Source: Planctomycetales bacterium
GTDB taxonomy: Bacteria > Planctomycetota > Planctomycetia > Planctomycetales > Planctomycetaceae
Assembly: GCA_028285345.1 (NCBI GenBank)
Contig: JANQPT010000037.1
Location: forward strand, 16,733 to 80,732
Direction: 5' to 3'
Length of the DNA stretch: 64,000 nt
Within the stretch, counting starts at the first letter, position 1. Every line of letters starts with the position of its first letter. The notes beneath the pieces are model-generated. The model was not told the origin of the DNA. It did not search any database and saw nothing but the letters and a program-made list of their open reading frames with translations. Below are positions 18,901-26,053 of this stretch, piece after piece. The translations under genes were made by a program, and so were the position numbers.

Positions 18901-19837
18901 CAACTTCATCACCACCGAGCTGTTCATCGGCCACCCGATCACCAGCAGTGGACCGCGCCCTCCTCAGCGGACGATTGAAATCATTGATTTTTCCAACCCG
19001 AGTGGACCCGGCGGGCCAAGCGGACCGAGTGGTCCCGGCGGACCGAGTGGACCAAGTGGGCCTTTCAGCGGCGCGGCTCCCATCGGCAATCCCGTGGTCA
19101 CCAACTTGCAGGCCCAGTTATTGTCAGCCACCTCGGGTCCGTTTTTCACCAACCCCACATTTGTACAAACGTTGTTTGCCAATTCCTCAGTGGCGACTGC
19201 CGGCCGCGAGTTTGCCGCTGCGGGGTTCTCGCTCTCAGATACGTTTCTGCGCGAATCCGCCGGCGGCAACGTCGATTTGCTGCATCTCGCGGGAGTTTGG
19301 CTCACCGGTCGAAGCGCCAGTCCGCTCGATCAGCAGGTGAGTGTGGGAAGAATCGTCTCAGAGTCCGTACTAGGACCCGAAGCGGCGGGTACGTTGCGGC
19401 AAATCTTCGCGTCCGATTTCGCCGGTTCGGATCAGGTCTTTCGTTACCTGTGGAAAAACGTCGCTCGCCGCACCACCGGCGTTCCCCGCGAGGCGTTGGA
19501 CTTCAACGAGACCCCCTTGGCGGACATCATTGGTGACGCGGTCCTAGACGTGTTGATTCCCAACGCCAACCAAAACGACGGCGAGGCAGAGGGAGACGGC
19601 GAAGAACCGGCGGCAGAGCAGCAGCCCGCGCAAGGCGCCCAAACGCCGGATGCCAACCAAGGCGCCGCGATTGACCGCCGTCGGCCCGCTGCAAAGCCCG
19701 ACCCAGTTGCGCCGCGGTTGTTCCCCGGCGAAGACGCGTCCGAGCAGGTGTTTGCTGATGCAGACACGATTGAATTCCTGCTATTCGGGGAACAGACTGC
19801 CGAGCAAGTCTTTGCGGAGTCGGCTGCGGGCCGGTAA
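15998..19837 (+). CDS. large surface protein with SdrD-like and Ig/cadherin-like domains
   Basis: 1279 residues from GTG 15998 (GGAGAG about 11 bases upstream); ATG at 16022 is an alternative. Residues 37-46 read IEQLEDRLVL, the LEPR-XLL-type N-terminal motif, followed directly by a beta-rich region with WDGDAGDFSW and NWDGDQLP as in pectin-lyase-like autotransporter-type repeats. Two SdrD B-like domains lie at about 443-540 and 545-650, each with a DDDGDG Ca2+ site and a TDxNGxYxFxxLxPGxY motif. A cadherin/VCBS-like domain (660-740, GTETLTYVVEDSTG) and an Ig/PKD-like domain (745-845) follow. Around 1003-1025 is a short collagen-like run of G-P-G/G-P-S triplets. The C-terminus is acidic and proline-rich with no anchor seen. 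Role inferred: extracellular matrix or cell-wall protein. Confidence 0.88.
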   Translation: MTKSRALSMFSSPRNTTLHRTLPRDGDATCCRRLAIEQLEDRLVLATVIWDGDAGDFSWHTPQNWDGDQLPVAGDDVIINTATEFVRHSTGTTNINSLTTNQMFILTGGTLNIAATADFSAFVQQDGGDLTGSAIATFESTYHWLGGTQSGTGTTVFNSQVNVIASSGVSLLRTAEINGQFDWQQGDIAVDGNQIQIGDDGFLNIDTDDKMVTTTAFAEIINDGTILHTSLASDAFTEPDLGHVTNNASGLIRAEGRLSFVSLDSSGEIRIGHPSGQPFGAVTLLPDPTNPGSFPNPLRNLVGGSVTGNGTVDARLINEGLLSPGLSTGEFILTGGYIHEATATLLIEIGPPPSGSVLFQNDLLFATTNYDLRGGTVEFRLLSGFVPGVGEDFVFMSGERIDGDFAQFVGLNLAGGLMLDPFTRFMTQEYVVEVVGGGPVGPGEIRGTKFEDDDGDGLFDPGESGLSGWMITATGGGQVFTTTTDANGDYAFTGLDPGNYIVTEENRAGWVRTRPGSPSGQIAVNVTSGSVTNNVDFGNFELGEITGLKFSDDDGDGNFDAGEDLLAGITITLTEQGSGTVLSTVTDTNGRYRFQNLGPGTYLAEEQPPLGQVRSTANPPPIVLRSGQTISETEQPTLAFGNTTSAPQPQIDEFQTDGGEVTFSATQLLGNDQDPNDNLTLIEILPPVNGTLTDNFNGTFTYVAPPGFFGTETLTYVVEDSTGLQANGTIEIVVPTPNELPDDVAVLFDGEALGNGAQLAVNPGQDFTLTAGFDPATAGGPLTIRWVLTDPNGIQEVVEGPMLQFNAAELGTYAVMLTITDQFLNQVTVDVEVFATDQNVIDPLDGAAVLARLNELKDEAQALGLSLEASAVFINDGIVAFVIDVIVSDTVLLWTDPVDFVLTDPRSREIGFTAARGAINDIPNSYYSGNVDNELVLIPDAPSGEYVLELLRVDNGAWLAGLNFLSISNFITTELFIGHPITSSGPRPPQRTIEIIDFSNPSGPGGPSGPSGPGGPSGPSGPFSGAAPIGNPVVTNLQAQLLSATSGPFFTNPTFVQTLFANSSVATAGREFAAAGFSLSDTFLRESAGGNVDLLHLAGVWLTGRSASPLDQQVSVGRIVSESVLGPEAAGTLRQIFASDFAGSDQVFRYLWKNVARRTTGVPREALDFNETPLADIIGDAVLDVLIPNANQNDGEAEGDGEEPAAEQQPAQGAQTPDANQGAAIDRRRPAAKPDPVAPRLFPGEDASEQVFADADTIEFLLFGEQTAEQVFAESAAGR

Positions 19838-19851
19838 GCAGTCGCAGCGAC

Positions 19852-21234
19852 TCATTGCTGCCTGCGCGGATTACCACCCGCGAGCACCAGACCAAACCCG
19901 AACAGCAACACCGTCGCCGCCGTCACGATCACGGCGGTCGTCACGACGCCGAAATTCTCCAGCATGTATGGAAACACCAGTACGGTGATGATCCCGCCAC
20001 CGACAAACGGCGACGATAGCGGCGCCGCCAGCGCGTAATCCTCCGCCGCGCCGGAATCAAAGTCTTTGTCGATGATCCGGAGCAGCATCAGTCCCGACGC
20101 GGTCGTCCCGGTCGACATGCCGTAATTGATGATACCCAGTTCAAACCAGTAGTCCGGCGGCAACAGTTTGCGACTGATCCAGACCAGGCAAATTGCCGTC
20201 CACGCAAACGCGACCACCAGTAATATCGACAGCGGAACGATTGCCCGCACGACCAATTCCACATTCAACGACGTGATCGCGGCGACAATCAGAAACTCCA
20301 TCGCCGCGGCCACCAATCGACGAATCGAGTCGGGGTCGATCAGATCCCCCAGACCGCACAGTTGCATGGCGTCGCGGACCAGCCAGCCGCCGATGAGCGT
20401 AAACATAAATAGCGGCAGGTTCTTCAGTGCGGGAACGTATTCGTTCAGCGGGGCGATGGCGGCCTGCATCAGCACGCCCGCAGCAAACGCCATGCTCAAG
20501 ATCAAAGCCTGAAACAGGAGCGGATCGAGGACCTCCGGATTGACTTTTCCAACGCCGATCGGCCGGGATTGCGTCCGTGCTTCCAGCCCCGTCACTTGCG
20601 GAATCACGACGTCGCCGGCGCGCGTCCAGCCGAACCTGACGGCTAGATTCACGAAAAACATTCCGCTGACCACGCTATAAATCAGCCCCACGGTCGCCAT
20701 GAAAAACGCCATGTCGCGGGCGTCGGTGAATCCGAGCTTTTCATAGACATCGCCCAGCGCTGCCGACGTCCCATGCCCGCCCACAAAGCCAGCTTCAATC
20801 ATCTGCCCGAAATAAAACGGAACGTCGCCGTCGAACGGCGCCAGCTTGAGCGGTCCGATGATCAACCACGCCGCCAGCAGCCCCAGCGCCACTTGACCCA
20901 GGCTGATGATCCACACCATGTTGGCCTGCCGCACCGCACCGCGAAAGATTTGCCGGATCGGCTTGGCCGGCTTGTCCAGAAACAACCCCGCAAACACCAC
21001 TGCAATCAGCCAGCCGGGCCAAGTTTTCAATTCGGCGGTGATCGCCCTAGCTTGAACCGGCAGCCAACCGCGACTGTCGCCAAACGCCTGCAACACAGAT
21101 TGCAAAACTGCCAATCCGATCAGCCCGCCGATAATCGCCGCGGGGAGATACAACACCTGCAGCAATTTGATCTTCGCCCGCAGCAACAGCCCGATCAGCA
21201 GGAGCACGGACGCGAACACTAAAGCGGTTTCCAA
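19852..21234 (-). CDS. GltS-type sodium/glutamate symporter family protein
   Basis: 460 residues with about ten to twelve membrane helices. The motif GFVGGHGTSAALGDVYE (around residues 150-167) is the signature re-entrant loop of the glutamate:Na+ symporter family (GltS, ESS family), and the second half repeats the architecture with NYGMSTGTTASGLMLLR. In characterised members it imports glutamate with Na+. The substrate here is inferred from family only. The start is a TTG (METALVF); a GAGG lies upstream, and no in-frame ATG is nearer. The gene ends 15 bases from the stop of the convergent surface protein gene. Confidence 0.88.
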   Translation of the reverse strand: METALVFASVLLLIGLLLRAKIKLLQVLYLPAAIIGGLIGLAVLQSVLQAFGDSRGWLPVQARAITAELKTWPGWLIAVVFAGLFLDKPAKPIRQIFRGAVRQANMVWIISLGQVALGLLAAWLIIGPLKLAPFDGDVPFYFGQMIEAGFVGGHGTSAALGDVYEKLGFTDARDMAFFMATVGLIYSVVSGMFFVNLAVRFGWTRAGDVVIPQVTGLEARTQSRPIGVGKVNPEVLDPLLFQALILSMAFAAGVLMQAAIAPLNEYVPALKNLPLFMFTLIGGWLVRDAMQLCGLGDLIDPDSIRRLVAAAMEFLIVAAITSLNVELVVRAIVPLSILLVVAFAWTAICLVWISRKLLPPDYWFELGIINYGMSTGTTASGLMLLRIIDKDFDSGAAEDYALAAPLSSPFVGGGIITVLVFPYMLENFGVVTTAVIVTAATVLLFGFGLVLAGGNPRRQQ

Positions 21235-21412
21235 CGCTGCGATACCTCGTCTCAGCGGCCTCTACGGTGACCAGTTCGTGATCGTAACACGCTGCGAAAT
21301 GAGCAAAAGCCATCGCTCCCCGGGAGCGAATCGGTGCAGCGCCGCAATAGAAACCCATCATAACGCATTCGAGTCAAAATGCTTAGCCACTGGTTTACGG
21401 CACAACGAACCG

Positions 21413-21487
21413 TCAGCCGCACATTGCATCCGATTCCCGCAGATAGTCGAGCGCTTCGTCCAAATCTGGGGCATCGTAAGCCGGTTC
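21413..21487 (-). pseudogene. isolated C-terminal remnant of a nucleotidyltransferase-HD gene
   Basis: The minus strand reads EPAYDAPDLDEALDYLRE-SDAMCG and then TGA. The gene at 23982-25103 ends with the same 24-25 residues (DL to DI and ES to EL are the only changes). At base level 62 of about 71 positions agree with 23986-24056, and nearly all differences are in third codon positions. No further similarity to that gene is seen upstream or downstream, so this is the tail of a second copy whose body is gone, or a small frame that borrowed the tail (the frame stays open back to 21604). The lipoprotein and LRR genes lie between the two copies. Confidence 0.6.
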
Positions 21488-21618
21488 ACGAGACTCGACC
21501 GGCCGACCTGATGCATCACTACGTGAGCCAAGATTGATTTGCCTTGGCTCGATTTGCCTGCGACAATTCAAACCTACGGGTCGCCTCCTCATTTTCTCGA
21601 ACATCCGGAGACCTTGGC
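21488..21618. other. short spacer between remnant and lipoprotein gene
   Basis: Together with 21235-21412 this makes up the gap between the symporter and the lipoprotein gene. Apart from the 75-base remnant it contains nothing recognisable except the CGGAG ribosome site just before 21619. Confidence 0.4.
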
Positions 21619-22767
21619 ATGCGCAATCGATTTTCGGTTGTTGTTCTGTTGGCCTGCCTGGGATGCTCGCCTGAGCCTGCAGACGAAGTTGCTCGCGACA
21701 GATCTGCCAAACAACCTTCGTCCACAGCGAAGCTACAGGATCAAACTGCGGCTGCGGAGCAGCCGAATCTCACGGCCCGGGCCGAAGATCTGAAGCAAAC
21801 AATTGTCACGCCGCACTTGGAACTGGAGATTCCCGCCGACACGAATGTGTTGTGGTGCAGTTCATTTCAACTGGCGTGGAACGAGCTGTGCGATCTGGCG
21901 GGCGGCACCGTCGAGATGGAGTCACCGCCCGCAATGGTCGCGGTTCTCAACAAGAAGACAACGACGAAAGCTGATTTGGATGAAGAGAGTTATGTTGCGC
22001 TGGCGGGCCTGGCCAGTGAAGGCATATATGACCGAATTCGTGCGGAACTGGCGGCCAAGTTTCCGAGTCAGAACGATTTTCTGGATGCACTGGATTCCGT
22101 TCCAGAGATGGCGTGGGTCGCGGTTGCCTTCATGTTCAAAGAGATGCCTTTTGATCCGGAGTTCAATCGCCACTACAAGAATTTGGATTTCGGAGGCCGA
22201 CGCGTCGATTCATTCGGTATTGCGACCGGAGATGACGCAACGATGGCCGATCAGGTCCTCGTGCTCGATTATCGGAACAATTCCGATCTAATCATCGAGT
22301 TGAAGACGCAGGCCGAAAACGATCGATTGATTCTCGCCATGATCCCGCCGGAAAAAACGCTCGGAGAGACGATCCGCGCGGTTGAGGAGCGAATTGCTAA
22401 CGTTGAACCGGGTTCGTTGCAAGCGATGGAGGACCTGCTTGTTCCCGTTCTCGATTTCGACATTCTCCGCGAGTACAGCGAGCTTTACGACCGACCAATT
22501 CATGGAGAACGCGAAAACGTTGGTGGAACACCAATTGTGGTTGGGCTGCAGTCGATTCGCTTTCGTTTGGATGAACGGGGTTCTTTGCTCAAATCCTGGA
22601 CGACCGTGGCAGGAGGCCTGCTGGAGGAATCCGTGAGGAGGTTCATCTTCGACAAGCCGTTTCTGATTCTTCTCAGGCGTCGAGATGCACAGCATCCGTT
22701 TTTTGCGCTGTGGGTCGGGAACTCCGAATTGCTTGTGCCGGCGGAGAATCCAGTGAAGCCGGAGTAA
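21619..22767 (+). CDS. predicted lipoprotein of unknown function
   Basis: 382 residues from the ATG at 21619, which has CGGAG about 9 bases upstream; an in-frame extension to 21544 would put 25 polar residues before the signal sequence and is unlikely. MRNRFSVVVLLACLGC is a lipoprotein signal peptide with the modified cysteine after LLA or CLG. The mature part is charged and mostly helical with no repeat and no motif that I recognise; segments such as ETIRAVEERIANVEPGSLQAM and ILLRRRDAQHPFFALWVGN suggest two alpha/beta domains. The LRR gene follows after 37 bases with its own good ribosome site, so the pair is probably an operon of an envelope lipoprotein and a membrane-anchored LRR protein. 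Confidence 0.75.
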   Translation: MRNRFSVVVLLACLGCSPEPADEVARDRSAKQPSSTAKLQDQTAAAEQPNLTARAEDLKQTIVTPHLELEIPADTNVLWCSSFQLAWNELCDLAGGTVEMESPPAMVAVLNKKTTTKADLDEESYVALAGLASEGIYDRIRAELAAKFPSQNDFLDALDSVPEMAWVAVAFMFKEMPFDPEFNRHYKNLDFGGRRVDSFGIATGDDATMADQVLVLDYRNNSDLIIELKTQAENDRLILAMIPPEKTLGETIRAVEERIANVEPGSLQAMEDLLVPVLDFDILREYSELYDRPIHGERENVGGTPIVVGLQSIRFRLDERGSLLKSWTTVAGGLLEESVRRFIFDKPFLILLRRRDAQHPFFALWVGNSELLVPAENPVKPE

Positions 22768-22804
22768 ACGCGACGAAACTGCCGCTGGAAAGGAGCGTTT
22801 TGTG

Positions 22805-23956
22805 ATGAGCGATTCGGAATCTCCCCAACGTCGTCTCTCATCCCGGAAAAAACGACTGCTCGGCGGCGGGGCGTTGCTGCTGGGGATCATCCTGCTCGTT
22901 GCCTACCGGTTGTACGCCGCATGGGCACAATACCACGACGAACGGCGTGTCGATTCTGCAATGCATCAATTGCGCGGCGACGTTGAGACGCGCATCAGTC
23001 GTCCCTTCTGGATTCCAGCACTGATTCGCGACGAGCGTTTATCGTGGTTTGAGCGAACTTGGCGCATCCGTCTGCCCAACCGATGGGAGCACAGCATTGC
23101 GGTCTCCGATGCAGATTTGGCCCTGCTTTCGAGATACGCCGAATTGGAAGAACTAACACTCGATATCGAGCACATCAGTAACTACGGGCTACAACGTCTC
23201 AGTGCCTTGCCCAAGCTGCGGGTGCTCTCGCTGAATACAAAACACGTCTCCGAGGACCTTGCGGAATTCGTAAGAGATCTACCAGAGGAAATGACCGTTT
23301 CGCTGGCCGTCTGGGGCGATACGGATGCCGACATCCAGCGGTTGAGTGAATTGACGACCGTAGATGATATCAGTCTCAAGAATCCACCCGTTAGCCACGC
23401 GTCATGGAAACTGATCCGCGAAATGGAAAACCTGCGCGAACTCAGTTTCGATCAACGACGTCTAAGAGATCGCGATATGCGGCGACTTGAAGGGCTGACT
23501 CAACTTGAACGACTCAGTTTTGCAGTGGCGGCTATCCCTGAGAATGGTTTGAGCCATATCAAGGATTTAAGCAACCTAAAGACTCTGCTGCTGCCCGGAG
23601 CCTATCTTGTCGAAGATGACGATCTGCTGAACCTCCGCGGCATGAAGGAATTGCGCAAACTGTGGTTGGGCGATCAAATCACTGATGCCGGACTCGTGCA
23701 TCTGAAAGGTTTGCCCGAATTGGAGTTTCTGCTGTTTGAAAGCTCGAGAATCACCGATGCTGGACTCAAGCAACTGAAAGGACTGCCGAATTTGGAGATG
23801 CTCCAACTCTGCGACACGGAAATCAGCGATGCGGGACTCGAACTGTTGCAGGGATTCAAACACCTCAAGAGACTCCGTCTACAATGGAACGAACAGACCA
23901 CCGCCGGAGGAATTGAAAGGCTGAGGCAAGCTTTGCCGGACTGCAAGATTGAGTGA
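22805..23956 (+). CDS. membrane-anchored leucine-rich repeat protein (LRR paralogue 2)
   Basis: 383 residues. AAAGGAG lies about 8 bases before the ATG at 22805 (a GTG sits directly before it at 22802). A basic stretch (SSRKKR) precedes one membrane helix (about residues 20-38, GGGALLLGIILLVAYRLYAAW). About ten LRRs follow from residue 85, degenerate at first and regular at the end (ITDAGLVHLKGLPELEFLLFESSR, ITDAGLKQLKGLPNLEMLQL, ISDAGLELLQGFKHLKRLRL, each 20 residues or fewer here by halves). Compared with paralogue 1 the linker is longer and the early repeats more divergent. Likely partner: the lipoprotein encoded just upstream. Function unknown. Confidence 0.82.
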   Translation: MSDSESPQRRLSSRKKRLLGGGALLLGIILLVAYRLYAAWAQYHDERRVDSAMHQLRGDVETRISRPFWIPALIRDERLSWFERTWRIRLPNRWEHSIAVSDADLALLSRYAELEELTLDIEHISNYGLQRLSALPKLRVLSLNTKHVSEDLAEFVRDLPEEMTVSLAVWGDTDADIQRLSELTTVDDISLKNPPVSHASWKLIREMENLRELSFDQRRLRDRDMRRLEGLTQLERLSFAVAAIPENGLSHIKDLSNLKTLLLPGAYLVEDDDLLNLRGMKELRKLWLGDQITDAGLVHLKGLPELEFLLFESSRITDAGLKQLKGLPNLEMLQLCDTEISDAGLELLQGFKHLKRLRLQWNEQTTAGGIERLRQALPDCKIE

Positions 23957-23981
23957 TTCTCTTATTGGCCATTTCATCGAT

Positions 23982-25103
23982 CTATCCGCACATCGCATCC
24001 AACTCCCGCAGATAATCGAGCGCTTCGTCGATATCGGGCGCATCGTATGCCGGTTCTCTCCCGGCGGCGTCGCATTCTTCCAGCAGCATCAGTTCTTCGA
24101 AATCATCCGACGCCTCCAGCCGGCGGCGGGCGCGGGCGCCGATTGTGCCGTCGGCCACGGCATGAGCGGCCATGTGGTGTTCGATCAGCCAAGCGGTCCG
24201 CGGCGTGATGTAGTCGCCCAAGGCCTCCAATCCGGCATACACGTGGTCGTCCGGATCGATCGCCTTGCCCACGTCGTGCAGCAGTGCCGCGGTGAGGAAT
24301 TCCTCGTCGTACGGCCGCTCGTCCCGTGCCAGATCGAAGACTTGCAGGCTGTGAAACAGCATGTCCCCTTCCGGATGATATTTCCGCGACTGCTTCACCT
24401 TTTCCAGCGGTACCAGCAGCATCTCATAGATCTGAAACCGGTCGACCCGCTCCTCCGCGGCGGCGACGGCGTTTTCCAGATTCAGGTCCGGATACTCTTC
24501 GTGCAGGAATTGCTCCAACTCGGCGATACTGGCCCGCTCGATCGCCTTGCCGGTCACCGAGCTCTTAAACACGTAATGCGCCTGGTTCGACGCATAAATC
24601 GTCAATTCAAACGGAAACTCGTCGTGGAAATGGATGTGCGTAAAAATCCGCTCTTCGCCGTGCTTGCGGACCTGCTTGCGCTCGACGTCGTGGGCAATCC
24701 CCTCGTCACGCAGCACGGCACTGACCGCTTCGATGCTGTCGGAGAAGACATGCAAGTCGATGTCCGACCCTCGCCGTACATGGCCGGTCATCACGCTGCC
24801 GATCAGCCGGGGGCGAAACCGCTTCAGGAGCCGCATGATCCGCAGAGCGGCGATCCGCATCTCGCGGAGGTTGGCGGTCCGCTCGTCCCCTTCGTGCAGG
24901 CGGGCGAAGCTCTGAATCGCGTCGCGGATTTCCGCGTTGCTGGGCAAGTCGCGGGGCTTGACCCAACCCCGGCACAACTTGCGGCCCGCTTTTAACTTGG
25001 CTCGGTAATACTCTGACTCTTGCCGCGTGTACATCAAACGGGCCGCCTCAAAGGCGATTTCCCGCCGCAACTTGTCGCCGCTCATTTCGACGGGCGCGAC
25101 CAT
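23982..25103 (-). CDS. nucleotidyltransferase / HD-domain protein (CCA-transferase-like)
   Basis: 373 residues from the ATG at 25103 (MVAPVEMSGDKLRRE); an in-frame ATG further up at 25196 adds a poorly conserved lead that overlaps a repeat region and is less likely. A nucleotidyltransferase domain of the pol-beta type is shown by GSVMTGHVRRGSDIDLHVF (G-S and D-x-D, about residues 100-118). An HD phosphohydrolase domain follows (HSLQVFDLA, then FLTAALLHDVGKAIDPDDH at about 265-285). The order NT then HD resembles bacterial tRNA nucleotidyltransferases and GlnD-like enzymes, but the substrate is not clear. The last 25 codons occur a second time at 21413-21487. Confidence 0.82.
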   Translation of the reverse strand: MVAPVEMSGDKLRREIAFEAARLMYTRQESEYYRAKLKAGRKLCRGWVKPRDLPSNAEIRDAIQSFARLHEGDERTANLREMRIAALRIMRLLKRFRPRLIGSVMTGHVRRGSDIDLHVFSDSIEAVSAVLRDEGIAHDVERKQVRKHGEERIFTHIHFHDEFPFELTIYASNQAHYVFKSSVTGKAIERASIAELEQFLHEEYPDLNLENAVAAAEERVDRFQIYEMLLVPLEKVKQSRKYHPEGDMLFHSLQVFDLARDERPYDEEFLTAALLHDVGKAIDPDDHVYAGLEALGDYITPRTAWLIEHHMAAHAVADGTIGARARRRLEASDDFEELMLLEECDAAGREPAYDAPDIDEALDYLRELDAMCG

Positions 25104-25187
25104 GTTCTCGCGCCGGGGATCTCTGATTAGGTTTGAGGCTTGAGACGTGAGGCTGTAGGGCTGCACACTCACGCCCTTAATCCTACT

Positions 25188-25306
25188 CGTTCCCAAGCTC
25201 CGGCTTGGGAACGCATTTTCGCGAAGCTCTGCTTCGCTGCAATGACAAGTGAATCATTCGAAGCAGAGCTTCGAGAAACGGGTTCCCAAACTGGAGTTTG
25301 GGAACC
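25188..25306. repeat. nested palindromic intergenic repeat (GTTCCCAA family, two arms)
   Basis: The outer arms are two hairpins: GTTCCCAAGC-TCCG-GCTTGGGAAC (25189-25212) and GTTCCCAAAC-TGGA-GTTTGGGAAC (25282-25305). Inside them lie CGAAGCTCTGCTTCG (about 25220) and its reverse complement CGAAGCAGAGCTTCG (about 25260). The whole 119 bases can fold as one cruciform. Single copies of the outer hairpin recur at 28838 and 59098. Confidence 0.75.
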
Positions 25307-25317
25307 AGCTGATTAAA

Positions 25318-25432
25318 CCTAAGCACGAAATTCGAAACAAATTCAAAATTCAAAATTCGAATGACAGTAACGTTTCGAATTTTGATCATTTGATTTTGTG
25401 ATTTGTTTCGGATTTCGGATTTCGTGCTTAGG
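25318..25432 (-). repeat. A+T-rich long palindromic repeat, copy 1
   Basis: 115 bases with complementary ends CCTAAGCACGAAA and TTTCGTGCTTAGG, made of GAAATTCGAAAC / GTTTCGAATTTC-type units. Its reverse complement matches the repeat at 52195-52315 along nearly the full length, including ATGACAG and AAATGATC blocks. It encodes no protein. Non-autonomous mobile element or REP-type repeat. Confidence 0.75.
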
Positions 25433-25439
25433 ATTTTTT

Positions 25440-25466
25440 CTCCGTGATCTCCGTGCCTCCGTGGTT
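25440..25466 (-). repeat. CACGGAG-type dispersed repeat
   Basis: Read on the minus strand: AACCACGGAGGCACGGAGAT then CACGGAG. The same family is present at 58893, 59044 (inverted) and 61380 in this window, the last one inside a coding region. Confidence 0.7.
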
Positions 25467-25489
25467 TTACTTTTTTATATGGTAGCTCA

Positions 25490-25990
25490 TTATGGCAAAT
25501 CGGCGCCTGGGACGGAATCGACCAGGTCGGCGATCAGTTTTTGCAACACTTCGTGAGTGCATTGCATGTCGATTTGCTCCCTCCCCTGTCCTTGCGGGGA
25601 GCGGAACCGCTTGAGCGTCACGCCGGTCGGGGCGTGCAGAATCGCTTCGTAAAAGACCGTGTCGCCGTCCTGTTTGCCGGGCGGCGTCGAGCGGACGAGC
25701 ACTTTCTTCTGCTTCGCGTCGCGCTCCAGCGGGCCCATGTTTTCGAGCAGGTAGGTGATCCGCTTGCAGATCTCGTCGGCCCATTCCTGGACTTTGTCGA
25801 ACGACACGTTTTGCAGGCAGTCCGCTTGCAGCCGCAGTTCGCGGATGCTGCAGCTCATGCGGTCGACCGCCGTAAAGTCGACCTCGACTTGGATGTTGTT
25901 CCCGGTTGTCCAAATTGCGCACGTCGGCTGATCGGATGAATAGCCGTGCAGGCTGGTCAACGATTTCGAGATTTTGGATGCCAGACTCAT
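25490..25990 (-). CDS. conserved hypothetical protein downstream of spoVR
   Basis: 166 residues from the ATG at 25990 (MSLASKISKSL); an in-frame ATG at 26041 adds 17 basic residues and is possible. No signal peptide or membrane segment. Strand-rich first half (AIWTTGNNIQVEVDFTAVDR), a helical middle (FDKVQEWADEICKRITYLLENMG), and a second half with VLVRSTPP, TVFYEAILHAPTG and a helix near the end (EVLQKLIADLVDSVP). I do not know the family. It is the fourth gene of the minus-strand run prkA, DUF444, spoVR, 63 bases after the spoVR stop, so it may serve that stress module. Confidence 0.72.
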   Translation of the reverse strand: MSLASKISKSLTSLHGYSSDQPTCAIWTTGNNIQVEVDFTAVDRMSCSIRELRLQADCLQNVSFDKVQEWADEICKRITYLLENMGPLERDAKQKKVLVRSTPPGKQDGDTVFYEAILHAPTGVTLKRFRSPQGQGREQIDMQCTHEVLQKLIADLVDSVPGADLP

Positions 25991-26053
25991 GGTGGTCACC
26001 GTTGGAACGCGTTTGTGTCTGCGGGAGAGGGCGGCCCTCATCCCGTGATGCGA

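Noticed and set aside
17246..18934. 562-codon open frame antisense to the SdrD-type surface protein gene
   Set aside because: Repetitive composition mirrors the Asp/Gly codons of the opposite strand; the sense frame has clear domains.
25104..25196. N-terminal extension of the nucleotidyltransferase-HD gene to 25196
   Set aside because: The extension overlaps the start of the GTTCCCAA repeat and lacks a ribosome site; the ATG at 25103 is preferred.
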